64,000 nucleotides of DNA from Lates calcarifer. Its lineage: Eukaryota; Chordata; Actinopteri; Centropomidae. Positions within the stretch are counted from its first letter, which is position 1, and each line of letters starts with the position of its first letter. The position numbers and the translations under genes were made by a program. A model generated the notes under the pieces. The model was not told the DNA's origin. It did no database searches and saw nothing but the letters and a program-made list of their open reading frames with translations. Shown here piece by piece: positions 43,655 through 54,784 of this stretch. Location of the stretch: NCBI RefSeq assembly GCF_001640805.2, contig NC_066851.1, positions 22,689,978 through 22,753,977 on the forward strand. The letters are read 5' to 3'.

Positions 43655-46080
43655 GGGACGAGATATTAGAAAAATCCACCACAAAGTGTTGTCATAAGTT
43701 GAAGACACTATACTTTTATCCATATGTTTTGTCAGCTTTTGGCTTGTTCTGACTCTTGCAGGTCCCACACGACCCTTTGATGGAGCTGCTGTATCCTCTG
43801 CAGCTTTTTACCAGGTCAAAGCTGTACATCACCAGACGAGGGACCCGAGACTCGTCCTCCCTCAACTCTCAACCCACTTGTCCATCACACAGCTCTTAGA
43901 AAGCAGATCCACATCTCAGATGGGTGTTGTAGTGCAGTTATATCTTTATGTCTGTCTGTTTATTTCTGCAGCAGTCTGTCAATCCACAATGCAGCCAGAA
44001 AAATGACTGCATTGTCATCCACACTGCAGAGAACAGCAGAGAACTCGAAGCCCCTTTTGTATAAATTTTAGTGAAACTGAGCAGGACAGTGATCGCATGC
44101 AGAGAGAGAGGACGACCATGGAGAGTTTTTAAGGCTAAACCGGGATGTTCTTATCCGCCCATGCACATGTAATGTCAATCCAATGTCAGTGAAGGTAAAA
44201 AATTGCCAAATCAAGCAAGAAGTGAAGACGGCTGCAGTTTCTGCCGCAAGGGAACTGACATGAAGACCAACTCAGGTCCATAAACAAACTCAAGAAGTGG
44301 AGAACTGCAAACACACAACCTGCATTTATTGTGTTGGATTAGAGTGGACATGATTTCAAAATTTTACACTTTGAGGGTGAAAAAAACACAGCTACTTTAG
44401 TGTCTGACAGCAGCTTTCTGCCTCATTTATTTGCACAAAGGTAAAACTCAGGCGTGCACTAATTGCAGTAAATGGTCTTAAGAAAAAGAAGAAATTCAGT
44501 TTTGCTAAATAGTAAGTTTTTCTTTCATGCTGGTGGGAGTCAGAGGGAGACTGCTGCCTGCTCAGCAGCACCAGAAAAACACAACAAGCATCACAAAATA
44601 TTTGAAATAGGGAAAATCTCAGTTTGGATTTAAACTCTTTTTCTCTTTCAACACTGCACTGACTCGCTAAATTCCTATTCAATTTATGCAAATCTCCCCC
44701 ACAATGGCCACTGTTGCAAAGTGTTGCATACTGTAAGCCAGCTAAAGCGACATGTCGAAGCCCAAAGCAGCGCTCCCTTCAGGTTTCACAGCGGCGTAGC
44801 TGCACGGGTAGCTTGACACCAGGGAGGCAGAATGAATAATAGATGTGTGTTACTTCACCCAAACGGATGAATAATTCAGGAAGGGGCAGGGAGGGTGTGG
44901 AGAGAACAGAGACGAACGATGACCGAACTCAATGCACTGCTGCATGCTGCAAATAACACACAGGCTCATATGTACTGTAAGAGGCCACATCCACAAAATG
45001 TACGTACTGTAAGGAGGCAATGTTCAGACGCACAAAGACATGCAGATACACTCAGCCTACCCACACATTTGTAGCTGGTAATACAGTGCACAGGCTCTCA
45101 GAATTTTCACAAGTCCCTCGGCGAAGCCTGGATTAAACACGTTGAATAGAGAGCCTGGAGGAAGGCAGAAGACAGTGCGGGGTAGGAGTGTTTCTGCACT
45201 GAGACTCCAAATTATACTGTACATCTAATCCGGTGACCAAACCGCTCAGTGAGTGCATGTCTGGGCCAAAGAGGTTTTAGGGTTTTAGGCGGTTTTAGAG
45301 TTTGGCATTGTGAATACCAACTCCTGCACTGCAGTGATCCCATTCAACAGACACATGAGAGAGAAGTTCTCCTCTTCCTTTCACTGCACTCCTCTGTATT
45401 CAGTGTTACTCCTCCTCAGGTCATACACAGCTCTCTGTTAATACTGTTAATTGAGCCCTGCAATCACTAACAATTACTCTGAATACGACCACAAAAGAAG
45501 GGATTATCCCTTCTTTTAAAACTGCAGATCAAAAGTATACAACTCTTGCTTAATTAATGCAGAACTATTGCATGAGTCATCTTATCTGATGCATGCATGC
45601 ATGCGTACATAATGGACCTTGGACCGAACATGGTAAATGACGTAAAACTGATTTAATGTTCTTAAACTGAATATTAAGTATTCATGTGCATCGTTAGTGC
45701 CGTGATAATATCTCACTACTAAACCCAGGGGTTAAGGACACAGTGTGCAAATTCATGTATTAAGTCATGGGTTAGTGAAGCATTAGTAATGTGACTTCCA
45801 CAACTTTTAGCTTAAAGTGTTAGCTCTGCTTCCTTTAGCACGATTAGCATGACTTCCTCCGTTATTTTTTCCAAATCTGGCAGCAGAGCTAATTTCATTA
45901 TCACAGCCGCTCTGATTAATTTGGTCTCGAGTACAAAAGCTCATTAATTCCCAGATCGTTATGACATTTTTGTACAAATATTCACGGTCCCCAGAGGAGA
46001 AGTTCTAACAACTTTGGAGATCCTCTAAATTTTCATGCACCATTCTCATCCAGTTTCACGACAAAGTACAAAAAGATTTC
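43655..46080. other. non-coding stretch with possible regulatory islands
   Basis: Repeat-free segments at 44700-44900 (GCGACATGTCGAAGCCCAAA, GAATGAATAATAGATG) and 45880-45960 (GAGCTAATTTCATTATCACA, CTGATTAATTTGGTCTCGAG, GCTCATTAATTCCC) carry homeodomain-type words. TGCATGCATGCATGC lies at about 45590. No exon is supported. Confidence 0.3.
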
Positions 46081-46084
46081 CTGC

Positions 46085-46200
46085 CGGCGTCAGTACTTGT
46101 TTAACATTAGCAAGCTAAAGTTAGCATTCAGCTCAAAGAGCAGCTGAGCCTGAATGCTAACATGCTAACATTAGTACTGAGATCAAAAAGCAGCTGAGGG
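46085..46200. repeat. 'GCTAACATGCTAAC' family repeat, copy 2
   Basis: CAAGCTAAAGTTAGCATTCA, GCTCAAAGAGCAGCTGAGCC, TGAATGCTAACATGCTAACA and ATCAAAAAGCAGCTGAG follow family text, with a small internal duplication of the CAAAGAGCAGCTGAG block. Confidence 0.65.
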
Positions 46201-47240
46201 GAGATCCAGTTAAGATTATTATTTGCTCTGATGTATTGGTGCTGTATGATACTGATGTGCCTGAAAATAACAACATGTTGTCCAAGGTACTTAAACCCAA
46301 ATTTAACTGATAAAGTAAACTGCCAATACACAGCAATTTTAACCTTGACAACTCTGTAATTATACAGAGACGATGGAAACATGGGAATCTTTCCTGATCC
46401 TGCTGCCCATCCCAAAATGACATGATGAGGTTAACAAAGTACAGCTTGGATTCATGAAAGTTTAACCAAATCTACCAGTGCAGAGCTGAGCTGGACAAGC
46501 TGAGTCCTGGATCCAGTGGCCACAGCACAGAGTAAAAACCCTGCTGATTTGATTAGAAACGTGGCCTTTTCTTTTGATGCAGCCTTCAGAGCAAACTCTC
46601 TCTCTAATCTTAAAGATTTAAGACAGCTTTGTTTTTTCACATTCTTAACTCAAAGTTATACAGCATCTCACTGCTGGTTTTGAAAAACTCGATTCTGTCC
46701 TCGCTTGCTGATGGGAGTATTTAAAGCTTGTTGAATGACTGCTCCCCTCTGACAGTTCCAGCTAATATTTTGATATTATTTGGTTGGAGGGATGCCAGCA
46801 CGGAGCTGTTAACCTTGGGTGTTTTCTGTTGGTGGTGTTGTTGTGATTCGCTCTGCTGGCTGTTTTCTCGGCAGCGGTGTTGTTGTGACTCATCTGTCTC
46901 CTGTCAGCGGTGATGGGGAGAGGAATTTCATCTCCGTAAGAAAAACCCATCCTTCAAATCTGTCTGCAGAAACACTCATCAGCACATCCTCGTCTTTCAC
47001 TTTCACCTGTCCTTTGTGTCTCCTTTCCTTTAGTTTTCCTTTTACATTTCTTTTTATTTTATTTCCCTTTTCATCCTTTTGCTCATATCTTTTCTTTACT
47101 ATCATTTTATTTCAATTTCATTTCTGACACACTTTACTAAGAATACGACTATAAATTTAGCGTGCTGTTTCAGGAAACTTTAACCTCACTATCATCTTAT
47201 TTACTGTAATGTTAGTGTGACATTCTTCTTCCTGATGGTG
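46201..47240. other. non-coding stretch, no gene seen
   Basis: Frames at 46128-46423 (minus) and 46819-47127 (plus) overlap ordinary or T-rich DNA and show no domain. Confidence 0.4.
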
Positions 47241-47249
47241 GAGAAGTGA

Positions 47250-47372
47250 CAGGTAAAGGAAGGAGAGGAGGATGACATTTATGAAAGGTCACAGGCAGGA
47301 TCTGAACCCTCGATATCATGTTATGGACCTCAGCCTGAGTGCCACCAAAGCCAGGATGAATCCTCGTCTTCC
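47250..47372 (-). mobile_element. possible tRNA-derived SINE fragment
   Basis: On minus, GGTTCAGATCC (47298-47308) matches the tRNA B-box consensus GGTTCRANTCC at 10 of 11 positions. It is preceded on minus by GTGGCACTCAGGCTGAGGTC, where the A-box side would lie, and followed by TGCCTGTGACCTTTCATAAA. Similar text around a degenerate tRNA arm is common in fish DNA. No tRNA cloverleaf can be folded by eye, so this is not called a tRNA gene. Confidence 0.4.
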
Positions 47373-47392
47373 TCCTCCTCCTCCTCCTCCTC
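47366..47392. repeat. (CTC)n trinucleotide run
   Basis: CTTCCTCCTCCTCCTCCTCC continues to about 47392. Similar runs lie at 23030-23043, 28400-28417 and 50297-50323. Confidence 0.9.
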
Positions 47393-47394
47393 TC

Positions 47395-48660
47395 TGACTG
47401 ACTGACTAGTCCTCTGAAGGTCACCTGAAGATTAATGAGCTGAGCGCTGACGGAGGAAATGTGTCCGACACTGTCTCCCTCCTCCTGTAATGATCATCAT
47501 TTTCTCTTATCTACACAGCCGCCAACTCTCTCACAGCGGGTTGTTCAGAATCAGTCTGGAGGACATACCCGCCTTTCACCCCCCATTTTTCTCTCTGCCC
47601 TGCTGCTTCTTATCCCCGTCGTAAGGTGAAAATTACCTTACCTCCCAGATTTGAGTACCGCAGGGGAATCAGGGATAAAGCACAGTCTCCTGTGGGGTCC
47701 ATTGTGTCCATGCAGGAGTAGTTTTCAGATTTTCACTGAAAAATAAGAAAAAGAAGGAGTCAGGTGGTTTAACCCTTTTTAACCCAGATGTTGTGCTTCA
47801 ACAGATCCAAAAGTCGTTGTGTTTCCAGCTGCAAAAAGATGCAGATCACCACAGTTTTCATTAAACAAGGTGATAGAAAGGGGATCAAAAATGGGAGAAA
47901 ATACAAATAAGATCCTGAATAAAAATCCCTACATGGAATAAAATATGATTATATAAACAGTAAAATAAAAAATAAAACACTTTTTCTGACAATATTTTTG
48001 CATTATGTCTAATTTCTTTTGTGTAATTTACACAAAATCTACACTAACTTTTCAAAATGTCCCTTCACAGCTACTGTAGTTTTCTCAAAAGCATCTTGTA
48101 TTTAATCTCACCAGTTTTTGTAAACCAATCAGAATATTTATTGTTAATCAGTGTATATGCAGATAAATCCACATCTCCTGCGTTTGACAGCTGCCAACTG
48201 AGTGAAGTGTAATTTCTATTTGTTTCATGAGTTAAAGACCATTTTGCCATCTTTCATCGACAGTCAGACACAAAATGAACATTTATTTACATTAAAGTGT
48301 CACAAGCTATTAAAGTAATGATATCGAGTGACGTGTTTATTTGCCCATCACAGTGTTGTTCGTGTCATTTAACAAATTAGACATCATACAAACAGAAATA
48401 ACACATTAAAACCTCCTCTTCCTGACGTGCTGACAGCTGGATGTGGCAGCAGAGAAATTATCTCTCATCCTCTTTCTGCTCTTCTTCCTTCCAGTTTTCT
48501 CTCGTTGCCTCAGGTTTCTCCTCGTTAATTAGCCGCTCGTCTCCTTTGAATTACACTTTTAAAAAAAGAGTCGGTGCAGTGGGTCCGGGTCAGGGCCTCT
48601 CTGAGCTAATTACCACTTAGCTCCAAGTGCCACTCTGTGTTGTGTTTGGCTGGACTGTGG
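47395..48660. other. non-coding stretch, no gene seen
   Basis: Repeat-free parts at 47620-47720 (AAGGTGAAAATTACCTTACC, a short palindrome) and 48570-48650 (GAGCTAATTACCACTTAGC) could be regulatory. The rest is AT-rich. Confidence 0.35.
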
Positions 48661-48664
48661 GGAA

Positions 48665-48666
<2 letters not shown>

Positions 48667-48697
<31 letters not shown>

Positions 48698-48847
48698 TGT
48701 GTGAGTGTGTGAACTGGCTCTCTGAGGAGTCAAAGGTTTTTTGTTTCATATCCATTTTCTTATCTTAGTTCTTCAAATGTGTCAAACACAAAGGCTCACA
48801 ATTACACACAGAGTCACAAGTCTTGTCATTGGGCAGATGGAGTAACG

Positions 48848-48894
<47 letters not shown>
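48667..48894. repeat. two (GT)n microsatellites
   Basis: Runs lie at 48667-48711 (interrupted by GA) and 48850-48894 (pure, about 22 units). They bracket ordinary sequence and cause spurious Val/Cys and Thr/His frames. Confidence 0.95.
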
Positions 48895-48895
<1 letters not shown>

Positions 48896-48949
48896 ATGGT
48901 TGGATTGCTGAAGGGCCGAGGAAGCTTGTTAACATTTCTCCTTGGTAAG

Positions 48950-49797
48950 TCAATCAAAAGACTACAAAGAGATGCGAGTACAGAGACGTTCACGTCATTA
49001 AAAAGATGCAAAACAACTACAAGGAGACACAAAAGAACCACAAGACGACACACTATGACCACAACGAGACACGCACTGACTACAAAGAAACAGAAAATGA
49101 CCACATTGAGGCACAATGAAGAGCTGCACAACAACTACAAAGAGATGCAAATCGACCACAATGAGATACAAAAAAGACAAACGCACAATTGCATCAGAGA
49201 TGCAAAATGACTACAAAGAGGTGACACCACTACAGAGATGCACAGTGATTTCACAAAGACACCAAATTTACAGACTCAGAACTAAGACGAACGCAATGAT
49301 TCGCAAAATGACCACAAAGAGATGAGAAAGAAACTTAAAACAACCACGAAAGACACAATCTGACAACAAAGTGACACAAAGACACAAAATCAAGAGGCAA
49401 TGAAGAAAAGACACCGAGGAGATACAAAACAAAGAGACACAAAATGCAAAATAACCACATAACAACTACAAAATCAGGTGTAACAATAACAAAAAGACAC
49501 TAAATGAAAAGCTACAAAGTTCCACAAAGAGATGCAAGTCAACAACAATAAGATATGAAAGAGAGACACAAAACAACCTCAAAGAGACACAACATGACTA
49601 CAAAGACACACAAAACAACCACAGCAGACCACAAAACGACCACAAAGAAAACAACACAAAGAGATATAAAACTTTAAAAACAGGCGTCATGACTGCAGAG
49701 ACACACAAAATGAAGAGATGAAAAACAACAACAAAGACACACAAAACGACCACAAAGGGAAACAAAGAGAGAGATGCAACACAAACGTCTGAAGTCA
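48950..49797 (+). repeat. 850-bp degenerate minisatellite, 'GACCACAAAGAGACACAAAA' type
   Basis: About forty units of roughly 20 bases are built from ACAAAGAGA(C/T)(A/G)CAAAA and TGACCACAA or CAACTACAA. Units vary by substitutions and small deletions, so period is loose (14-25 bases) but composition stays C/A/G with almost no T runs. All frames are open in places (for example plus 48779-49210 and minus 49598-49865). These are by-products of the repeat, not genes. Confidence 0.85.
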
Positions 49798-49878
49798 CTT
49801 TGAGCTCCTGTGTAGAAGAGGTGGAGGCCTTTTTTATGTCTGTGCCCAGGGGCCCATTGTCTCATAATCCGTCCATGA

Positions 49879-50058
49879 TGTGTGTGTGTCTGTGTGTGTG
49901 TGTATGTGTGTGAGAGAAGAGTGTGTGTTTGCTTTGGTGTAAAGTTGTCAGCTCACTGTGCAAGTTCTCTTCAAGTGGTTTTCTTACTTCTGTTCTCCAG
50001 ATGTCACACTTGCCTGCATAAGTAATGAATGCACACACACACACACACACACACACAC
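49879..50058. repeat. (GT)n and (CA)n microsatellites facing each other
   Basis: An interrupted GT run at 49879-49912 and a pure CA run at 50032-50058 are inverted relative to each other with 120 bases between, so a weak hairpin is possible. Confidence 0.85.
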
Positions 50059-50296
50059 TGACTCACACTCACTGAGGCACACGTCACACTGTCTTTACAG
50101 TAAGTCATTAGTGAGTTTGCATCACACACAGTTATCATGCGAGAATCCTCCCATCTGCTCACTCTCCTGCCCACACTCATTACCAGGGGCTCCTGTTGAT
50201 AACAGACTCCTGCTTCTTTTTTTAAAGACTCTATAAATTATTCAGTAATTAAGAGGTTTGTGCTGTTGGGTTTATTCTGGAAATCTTCCTGGCTAC

Positions 50297-50323
50297 CACC
50301 TCCTCCTCCTCCTCCTCCTCCTC
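50297..50323. repeat. (CTC)n trinucleotide run
   Basis: ACCTCCTCCTCCTCCTCCTC continues to about 50323. Confidence 0.9.
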
Positions 50324-50379
50324 CGCTGACAGCTCTGCAGGAGGAGACGTGACAAATGAAACAGGGAACCTCCTCTCCG

Positions 50380-50640
50380 TGGATCTCGGGGCTGCAGCTT
50401 TACTGACCTTTTCATTTGCAGAATTCTGTTTACTGCATCTGGGAAATCTATTGATATAATATTAATATTGTGATGTGGAAGCAGATATTGCCTGGGACTT
50501 TTTGCTCGTGTAATAATATCACTCTGTGCTTTCGCTGCTGTTGGTTTATTACTCAGCAGAATTTCTCTCGCTAACAGATTTAAATGAATTTCGTTGCTGT
50601 GTTTGGCCACGAGCCAAAGAACAAGTGTGTAATTTTCCCA
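50380..50640. promoter_or_regulatory. possible enhancer with a perfect NFI palindrome
   Basis: TTGGCCACGAGCCAA at 50603-50617 is a perfect full nuclear factor I site (TTGGC, five bases, GCCAA). The preceding 200 bases are repeat-free with GATATAATATTAATATTGTG and CGTGTAATAATATCACTC. This mix resembles conserved enhancers in fish introns. The motif is seen directly; enhancer activity is inference. Confidence 0.4.
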
Positions 50641-50644
50641 GTGG

Positions 50645-51300
50645 ATCCAGAATTTGTTTGAAAAGACTTGTTAACATTTTATCTAATTCTTAAATAACTA
50701 CTGCGCTTGAAAAAAATACCTGTCACAAGGGTTGTCTGCCTTTTATATCAGTCTGTCTTTTGTTGCCAGTAAAAGAATCTCATGGATTTTAGGCCTCCGG
50801 GTGCAGCAGAGTCATTTACAGTTACATTTTTTCTGTGGTTGCTCGGACCTGGGATGCTGAACTTACTCAACAACCCAGCCTCCTTAAAATTACATTTATA
50901 TACTACTAAACTCTGTTGCCAGTACGTTTATGAGGGAAGGTAATTACCGCCTGGATTACGGTCACCAGCAGCAGGAGGGCACACAAGCTGCAAGGAGGGA
51001 GGTCAGGTCTCCAGGTTTGTGTGTTTTTGTGTGGTTTGGGTTTAAGATACTTTGCAGATGCATTCTCTTGCAGCTCTTGCTGCACAACAACACAATGCTT
51101 AGATGCAAGAAGGAGAAAAAAAGTCAAATACAGAGACAGAAAGACTTTGCACACTTTGATCGAAGCAGGAATCGAATCTTTCAGTTTTTAAACTTCATCA
51201 GATCAAAAAATATTTTACTGTTCTTTGAAATCACTGCAGATTAGAGGTAAAATATATGAATATTTAACGCTGCGTTTCATTTACATCAGAGGTCGGAGGT
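50645..51300. other. non-coding stretch, no gene seen
   Basis: The plus frame at 50930-51244 (104 codons) has no recognised domain or splice context. Confidence 0.4.
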
Positions 51301-51378
51301 CCAAAAACTCCTCCTCTCCTCTTTTCTCTCGTCTTTTTTGTTTCTTTTTTCCTCCCTCTCTCCCTCCCTCCGCCCTGT

Positions 51379-51392
51379 TCGCCCCCTGCAGC
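51379..51392 (-). promoter_or_regulatory. weak CTCF-like motif
   Basis: On minus, GCTGCAGGGGGCGA matches the CTCF core at 11 of 14 positions with the GGGGGC centre intact. It is a weak call. Confidence 0.2.
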
Positions 51393-51594
51393 TGGTGATC
51401 AGTGTTGACAGTGATAACTCAGTCGGGTTGTGACCTGCAGCAGAGGTCTGCTTCCTCATGCTTGGCTAAGTGTGTGTTTATTTGTGTATTTGTGTGTCAG
51501 TGTGTGTTTGCATCTCACCCCCCCGGCAGCAGTGTTCAGCCCGCCGCTGTGGACTCAGGTCACTGCAGGTCAGGACGGGGGCAACTGATACCTC

Positions 51595-52358
51595 TGCTTC
51601 CTCTTCACCTCCATCTCTCCATCTTCCTTTTTTATTTTTACCATATTTCCGTTTTCAGTCTTCTCTCAGTCCTCCCCCCTCTCCATCCTCTTCTTCCACC
51701 CTCCCCCTCTTCCTTCCCCTCTTTCTTACTCTGTCCTTTTTCTTTTTCATTCCCTTGTTGTCACCCTGTCTGTTCTCCTCTCACCTCCTCTCACTCTTTC
51801 CTCCCCCATCCCTCTCTCTTTCTTCTATTTCTATCTCTCCGTGATTTTCCATCCTCTCATTTTTTCCTACCAGTTTGCCTGTGTGTTACCCTCCCCCACA
51901 TGTCATGTCTTCTCTTTCTTGCTCTTCTTTTCATCCTCCTTTCTCTCCCCCTATTTGTCTTTTTTCCCTTCATCCTTTTCTTATGCAGTCCATCTCATTG
52001 TTTTCTTCCCTTTTTCTCTCCTCATCTTCATCCTTACAGTTCCCTTCTCTCCATCCTCCTTTCCTTTTCAATTCTCTCCATCTCTTTTTCTTTTGTTCCC
52101 TCCTTTCTCATCCTATTTTAATCTTCTCTCTCTCCACCTTCCTCTCCTTTTCCTCCCATTTCCTCCCTCTCCATCGCTCTCTCCTTCAGTCTCCCTCTGT
52201 GTCCACCCCTCTCTCTCCACCCCCACTCCTTATTTCTTCTTCCATTTTACCCTCTGCAGTCCCTCGTTCAAATCTCTTATTTCAGTCCTCCTCCTCCTCT
52301 CCTCTCCTCTCCTCTCCTCCTCTCCTCTCCTCTCCTCTCCTCCTCCTCTCCTGGGTCA
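51595..52358. repeat. long pyrimidine (CT) tract with a CTCCT block
   Basis: More than 700 bases are almost only C and T on the plus strand, with a related shorter tract at 51308-51380. At 52290-52352 it becomes a regular CTCCT/CTCTC repeat. Long Ser/Pro/Leu/Phe frames in all plus phases (up to 239 codons) are artefacts of composition. Such tracts can form triplex (H-DNA) structures. Confidence 0.9.
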
Positions 52359-52462
52359 TAGAGGCAGATCTCCCCAGGTGCTGGTTATGTAAGAGCTTAG
52401 CGTGTTGATGTGATGCAAAGGGAAGTGTTTAGGCGGCCGAGCTGCTCAGACCCCCACCGCCA

Positions 52463-52489
52463 AACACACACACACACACACACACACAC
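52463..52489. repeat. (CA)n microsatellite
   Basis: This is a pure CA run of about 12 units. Confidence 0.95.
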
Positions 52490-52759
52490 TCACTCCTGCA
52501 AGCAAGAGCTGCATGCAAGCTGGCATTTTAGCGTGAGCTGTGCTTCTGTTCAGACTTCTTCTCAGTGTGAGCAGAATATCAGAGTAGTAACACTGAATAC
52601 AGATACAGCTTCAACACACCTCTAAACCATCATCCATGATGTCACTTTTGATCAGTTTTACAATCACCTGTAATCAATATGTTTTCTGTTACTTCACTGC
52701 AGAGCTCCATAGCTCAAGTTCCTTTAATATTACATTCCTGTTCGAGCACTATATGCTCA

Positions 52760-53080
52760 TAAAGACATGGACACTGACGTTACACCCGTATGTGTTTGTT
52801 GAACGTGTGATTTCGAAACCACAGGCATTAATCTGCTGCTGCAGCACCATGCAGGCTGCAGGGATCTGCTCCCACTCAGCCACAACAACATTAGTGAGAG
52901 TCCGGACTCGGTGCAGACCGGTCAAGTTCTTCCACGGCAAACTGGGAAAACCATTTCTGTATGGTCCTGGCTTTGTTTACAGGGACAGTGTCATGTTCGA
53001 ACAGGAGCGCGTCTTCACACCGTTAGAGGTTCAGTATTGTCTACAGTGTCATGTGTGCTGCAGCATTAAGTCTCTGAGGA
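52760..53080 (-). mobile_element. Tc1-like transposon fragment
   Basis: Plus-strand text CAGGCATTAATCTGCTGCTG, TGCTCCCACTCAGCCACAAC, AACATTAGTGAGAGTCCGGA, GGTCAAGTTCTTCCACGGCA and AACCATTTCTGTATGGTCCT follows the antisense of a fish Tc1-like transposase that I know well (same family as 33385). On minus, the frame at 52749-52940 includes NVVVAEWEQIPAAC, like the C-terminal EW..IP region of these transposases. Both terminal repeats and most of the catalytic core are missing. The plus frame of 152 codons here is the wrong strand. Confidence 0.8.
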
Positions 53081-53389
53081 GCCTACAACTGTAATCATCT
53101 AAGTTTACAATAGTAATATTTTTTATGAGGCTTCAGTCGTCAGTAATTTAGTTTCACAGCGAGACAGAGTTTGAATCACTCGGACGACCTGAGGCCTTTT
53201 CTGTTTCATGTTTTGATGAACCTTTGTTCCACACAGGAACAGAATTAGCTTCTAAATATCATATATAATAGTGTTAATAATACCTGAGAGTAGCAGTTTA
53301 CCTGCAGTGGTTCAACATACATTTGTAAATGTCATCTTTCCAGTCTATATTAGTGAACATTCTCAGATATTTTCTTGATTAATCAATTG
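53081..53389. other. non-coding stretch, no gene seen
   Basis: This is ordinary AT-leaning sequence. Confidence 0.4.
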
Positions 53390-53695
53390 TTTTGTTAATA
53401 TAAAATGTCATTAATTAAAAACAAAAAACCCAAAACCCAAGGTAACATTTGTAGCTGTCTTTTTTTTTCACCTAACCAACTGAAAAACCCAAAGATATTC
53501 AGTTTATTATCATAAACGATTCTTGAAACCATAAAATATTCACATTTGAGAGGCTTGACGGAGAATTCTGGCACTTTTTTCCTTTAAAAAAATGACTCAA
53601 CACAATGAACTGATTATCAGAATAGTTGCTGGTTTTATTTTCAGTCATTGGACTAACTGGTTACTTGACTAGTTGCGGCTCTAAACTTCATTTTC
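53390..53695 (-). repeat. 'ATTAATCA' family repeat, copy 8 (inverted)
   Basis: CAACTGAAAAACCCAAAGAT, ATTCAGTTTATTATCATAAA, AATATTCACATTTGAGAGGC, TGAACTGATTATCAGAATAG and GGACTAACTGGTTACTTGAC read on minus as family text, ending in GAGCCGCAAC at the start of the family. Confidence 0.75.
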
Positions 53696-54175
53696 ATAAA
53701 CTGAGTTTTGGTCTGCTTCCCCGATTAACTCAGTAAACTGGAAACACTGGTGTGAAGTCTTTTTAGTCGATGAAAACCATAAACCAGGAACGGAGTGACT
53801 ACTTTTAATTGGGTTTTTTGTTTTTACTATAATACAGCTCAATTAAACTCACAAGCTTTTCTGTCTTTGTCTCATAGCAAAAGATTTATCTTTTTAATCT
53901 TTAAAGCACCATAGATTTCCTCATGTTTGGAGTCTGTGATTCCCAAACCCAGACCTGGCACTGTTAGCGTCACGCTCTACCTACCTACATTCCCTTTTAA
54001 ATCACACAAATGAGACACATGAGCATGTGTGGAGGGAAGGAAACGAATACTGGAAATCCATGACTGAGGCTGCCCAGCGACCATACGGCCTCGATCCCTC
54101 TCTAATAGGCCTATTAGTCACAGAAACAGACTGTGAGTGATTATGAGCAATCAGGCTGTACAGAGAAAGACCACT
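53696..54175. other. non-coding stretch, no gene seen
   Basis: The part at 54060-54150 (CGATCCCTCTCTAATAGGCC, TATTAGTCACAG) is repeat-free and could be regulatory. Confidence 0.35.
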
Positions 54176-54179
54176 AAGG

Positions 54180-54350
54180 GAAATGGGGGGGAGGAGAGGG
54201 AGGATGGAGGATGAAGAAAGAGGAGATGGGGGGAAGGAACAGGAGAGAGAACCAGAGGGAATAGTAAAAGAGAGAAATAAGATAGTAGCATGTAAAAGAG
54301 GAGGCAGGAAATGGAGAGAAATATGGAAGATGGGGGGAGGGAGGGGGTCC
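54180..54350. repeat. purine-rich tract with G clusters
   Basis: AATGGGGGGGAGGAGAGGGA continues to GATGGGGGGAGGGAGGGGGT. All-purine runs and frames on both strands here are low-complexity. Confidence 0.8.
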
Positions 54351-54417
54351 CTGAGCTGCTATTATCACTCTGCACAAAAAGGTTAATTAAGTCATTCAGA
54401 GAGGAAAAAAATAAAAC

Positions 54418-54780
54418 ATGGACCAGGCTGGGACGCACTTCATTCCTCCCACCATACATCAGACAAATCAAATGAAACCGGCCGGTCGCTCGTATTCAGA
54501 GGTGGACAATGCAGGCAGGCTAATAGGCTGCGCCGCTAAAGACGCTCATTTGTCAACATCAGCATGGCAGGGCAATACAGATCCATCTTTGACGTGTGTG
54601 TGTGTGAGTGTGTGTGTGGTTAAAGCCACCACTATCACCACCACAGAGGCAGTATGGCTGCGGTCGCCATGGCTACAGCGAATGCAGCTCAGGGGCCTCG
54701 TTCTCATTAAGGAGTTAATTACCTGCCGTGGAGATATTTTTCACCTTTGGCTGACGAGGTCGTCGATGAGCAGACAGCCA
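54418..54780. promoter_or_regulatory. possible conserved non-coding elements either side of a GT run
   Basis: Two repeat-free, CpG-containing parts (54420-54590 and 54640-54780) flank a short GT run at 54595-54619. They carry GACAAATCAAATG, GCAGGCTAATAGGCTGC, CGGTCGCCATGGCTACAG (near an RFX palindrome) and ATTAAGGAGTTAATTACC. The plus strand is open from 54418 to 54843 (141 codons), but this frame crosses the GT run and has no domain, so a regulatory reading is preferred. Confidence 0.3.
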
Positions 54781-54784
54781 AGAG

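Noticed and set aside
47298..47308. A tRNA gene at the B-box-like sequence
   Set aside because: No matching acceptor stem, D arm or anticodon arm can be folded around it. A SINE fragment fits better.
48779..49865. Several frames of 60-143 codons in the minisatellite
   Set aside because: All are by-products of C/A/G-rich repeat units lacking stops in some phases.
51402..52392. Plus-strand frames of 124-239 codons
   Set aside because: They lie in an almost pure pyrimidine tract. The Ser/Pro/Leu/Phe composition in all phases is an artefact.
52636..53094. 152-codon plus-strand frame as a gene
   Set aside because: Most of it is the antisense of a Tc1-like transposase.
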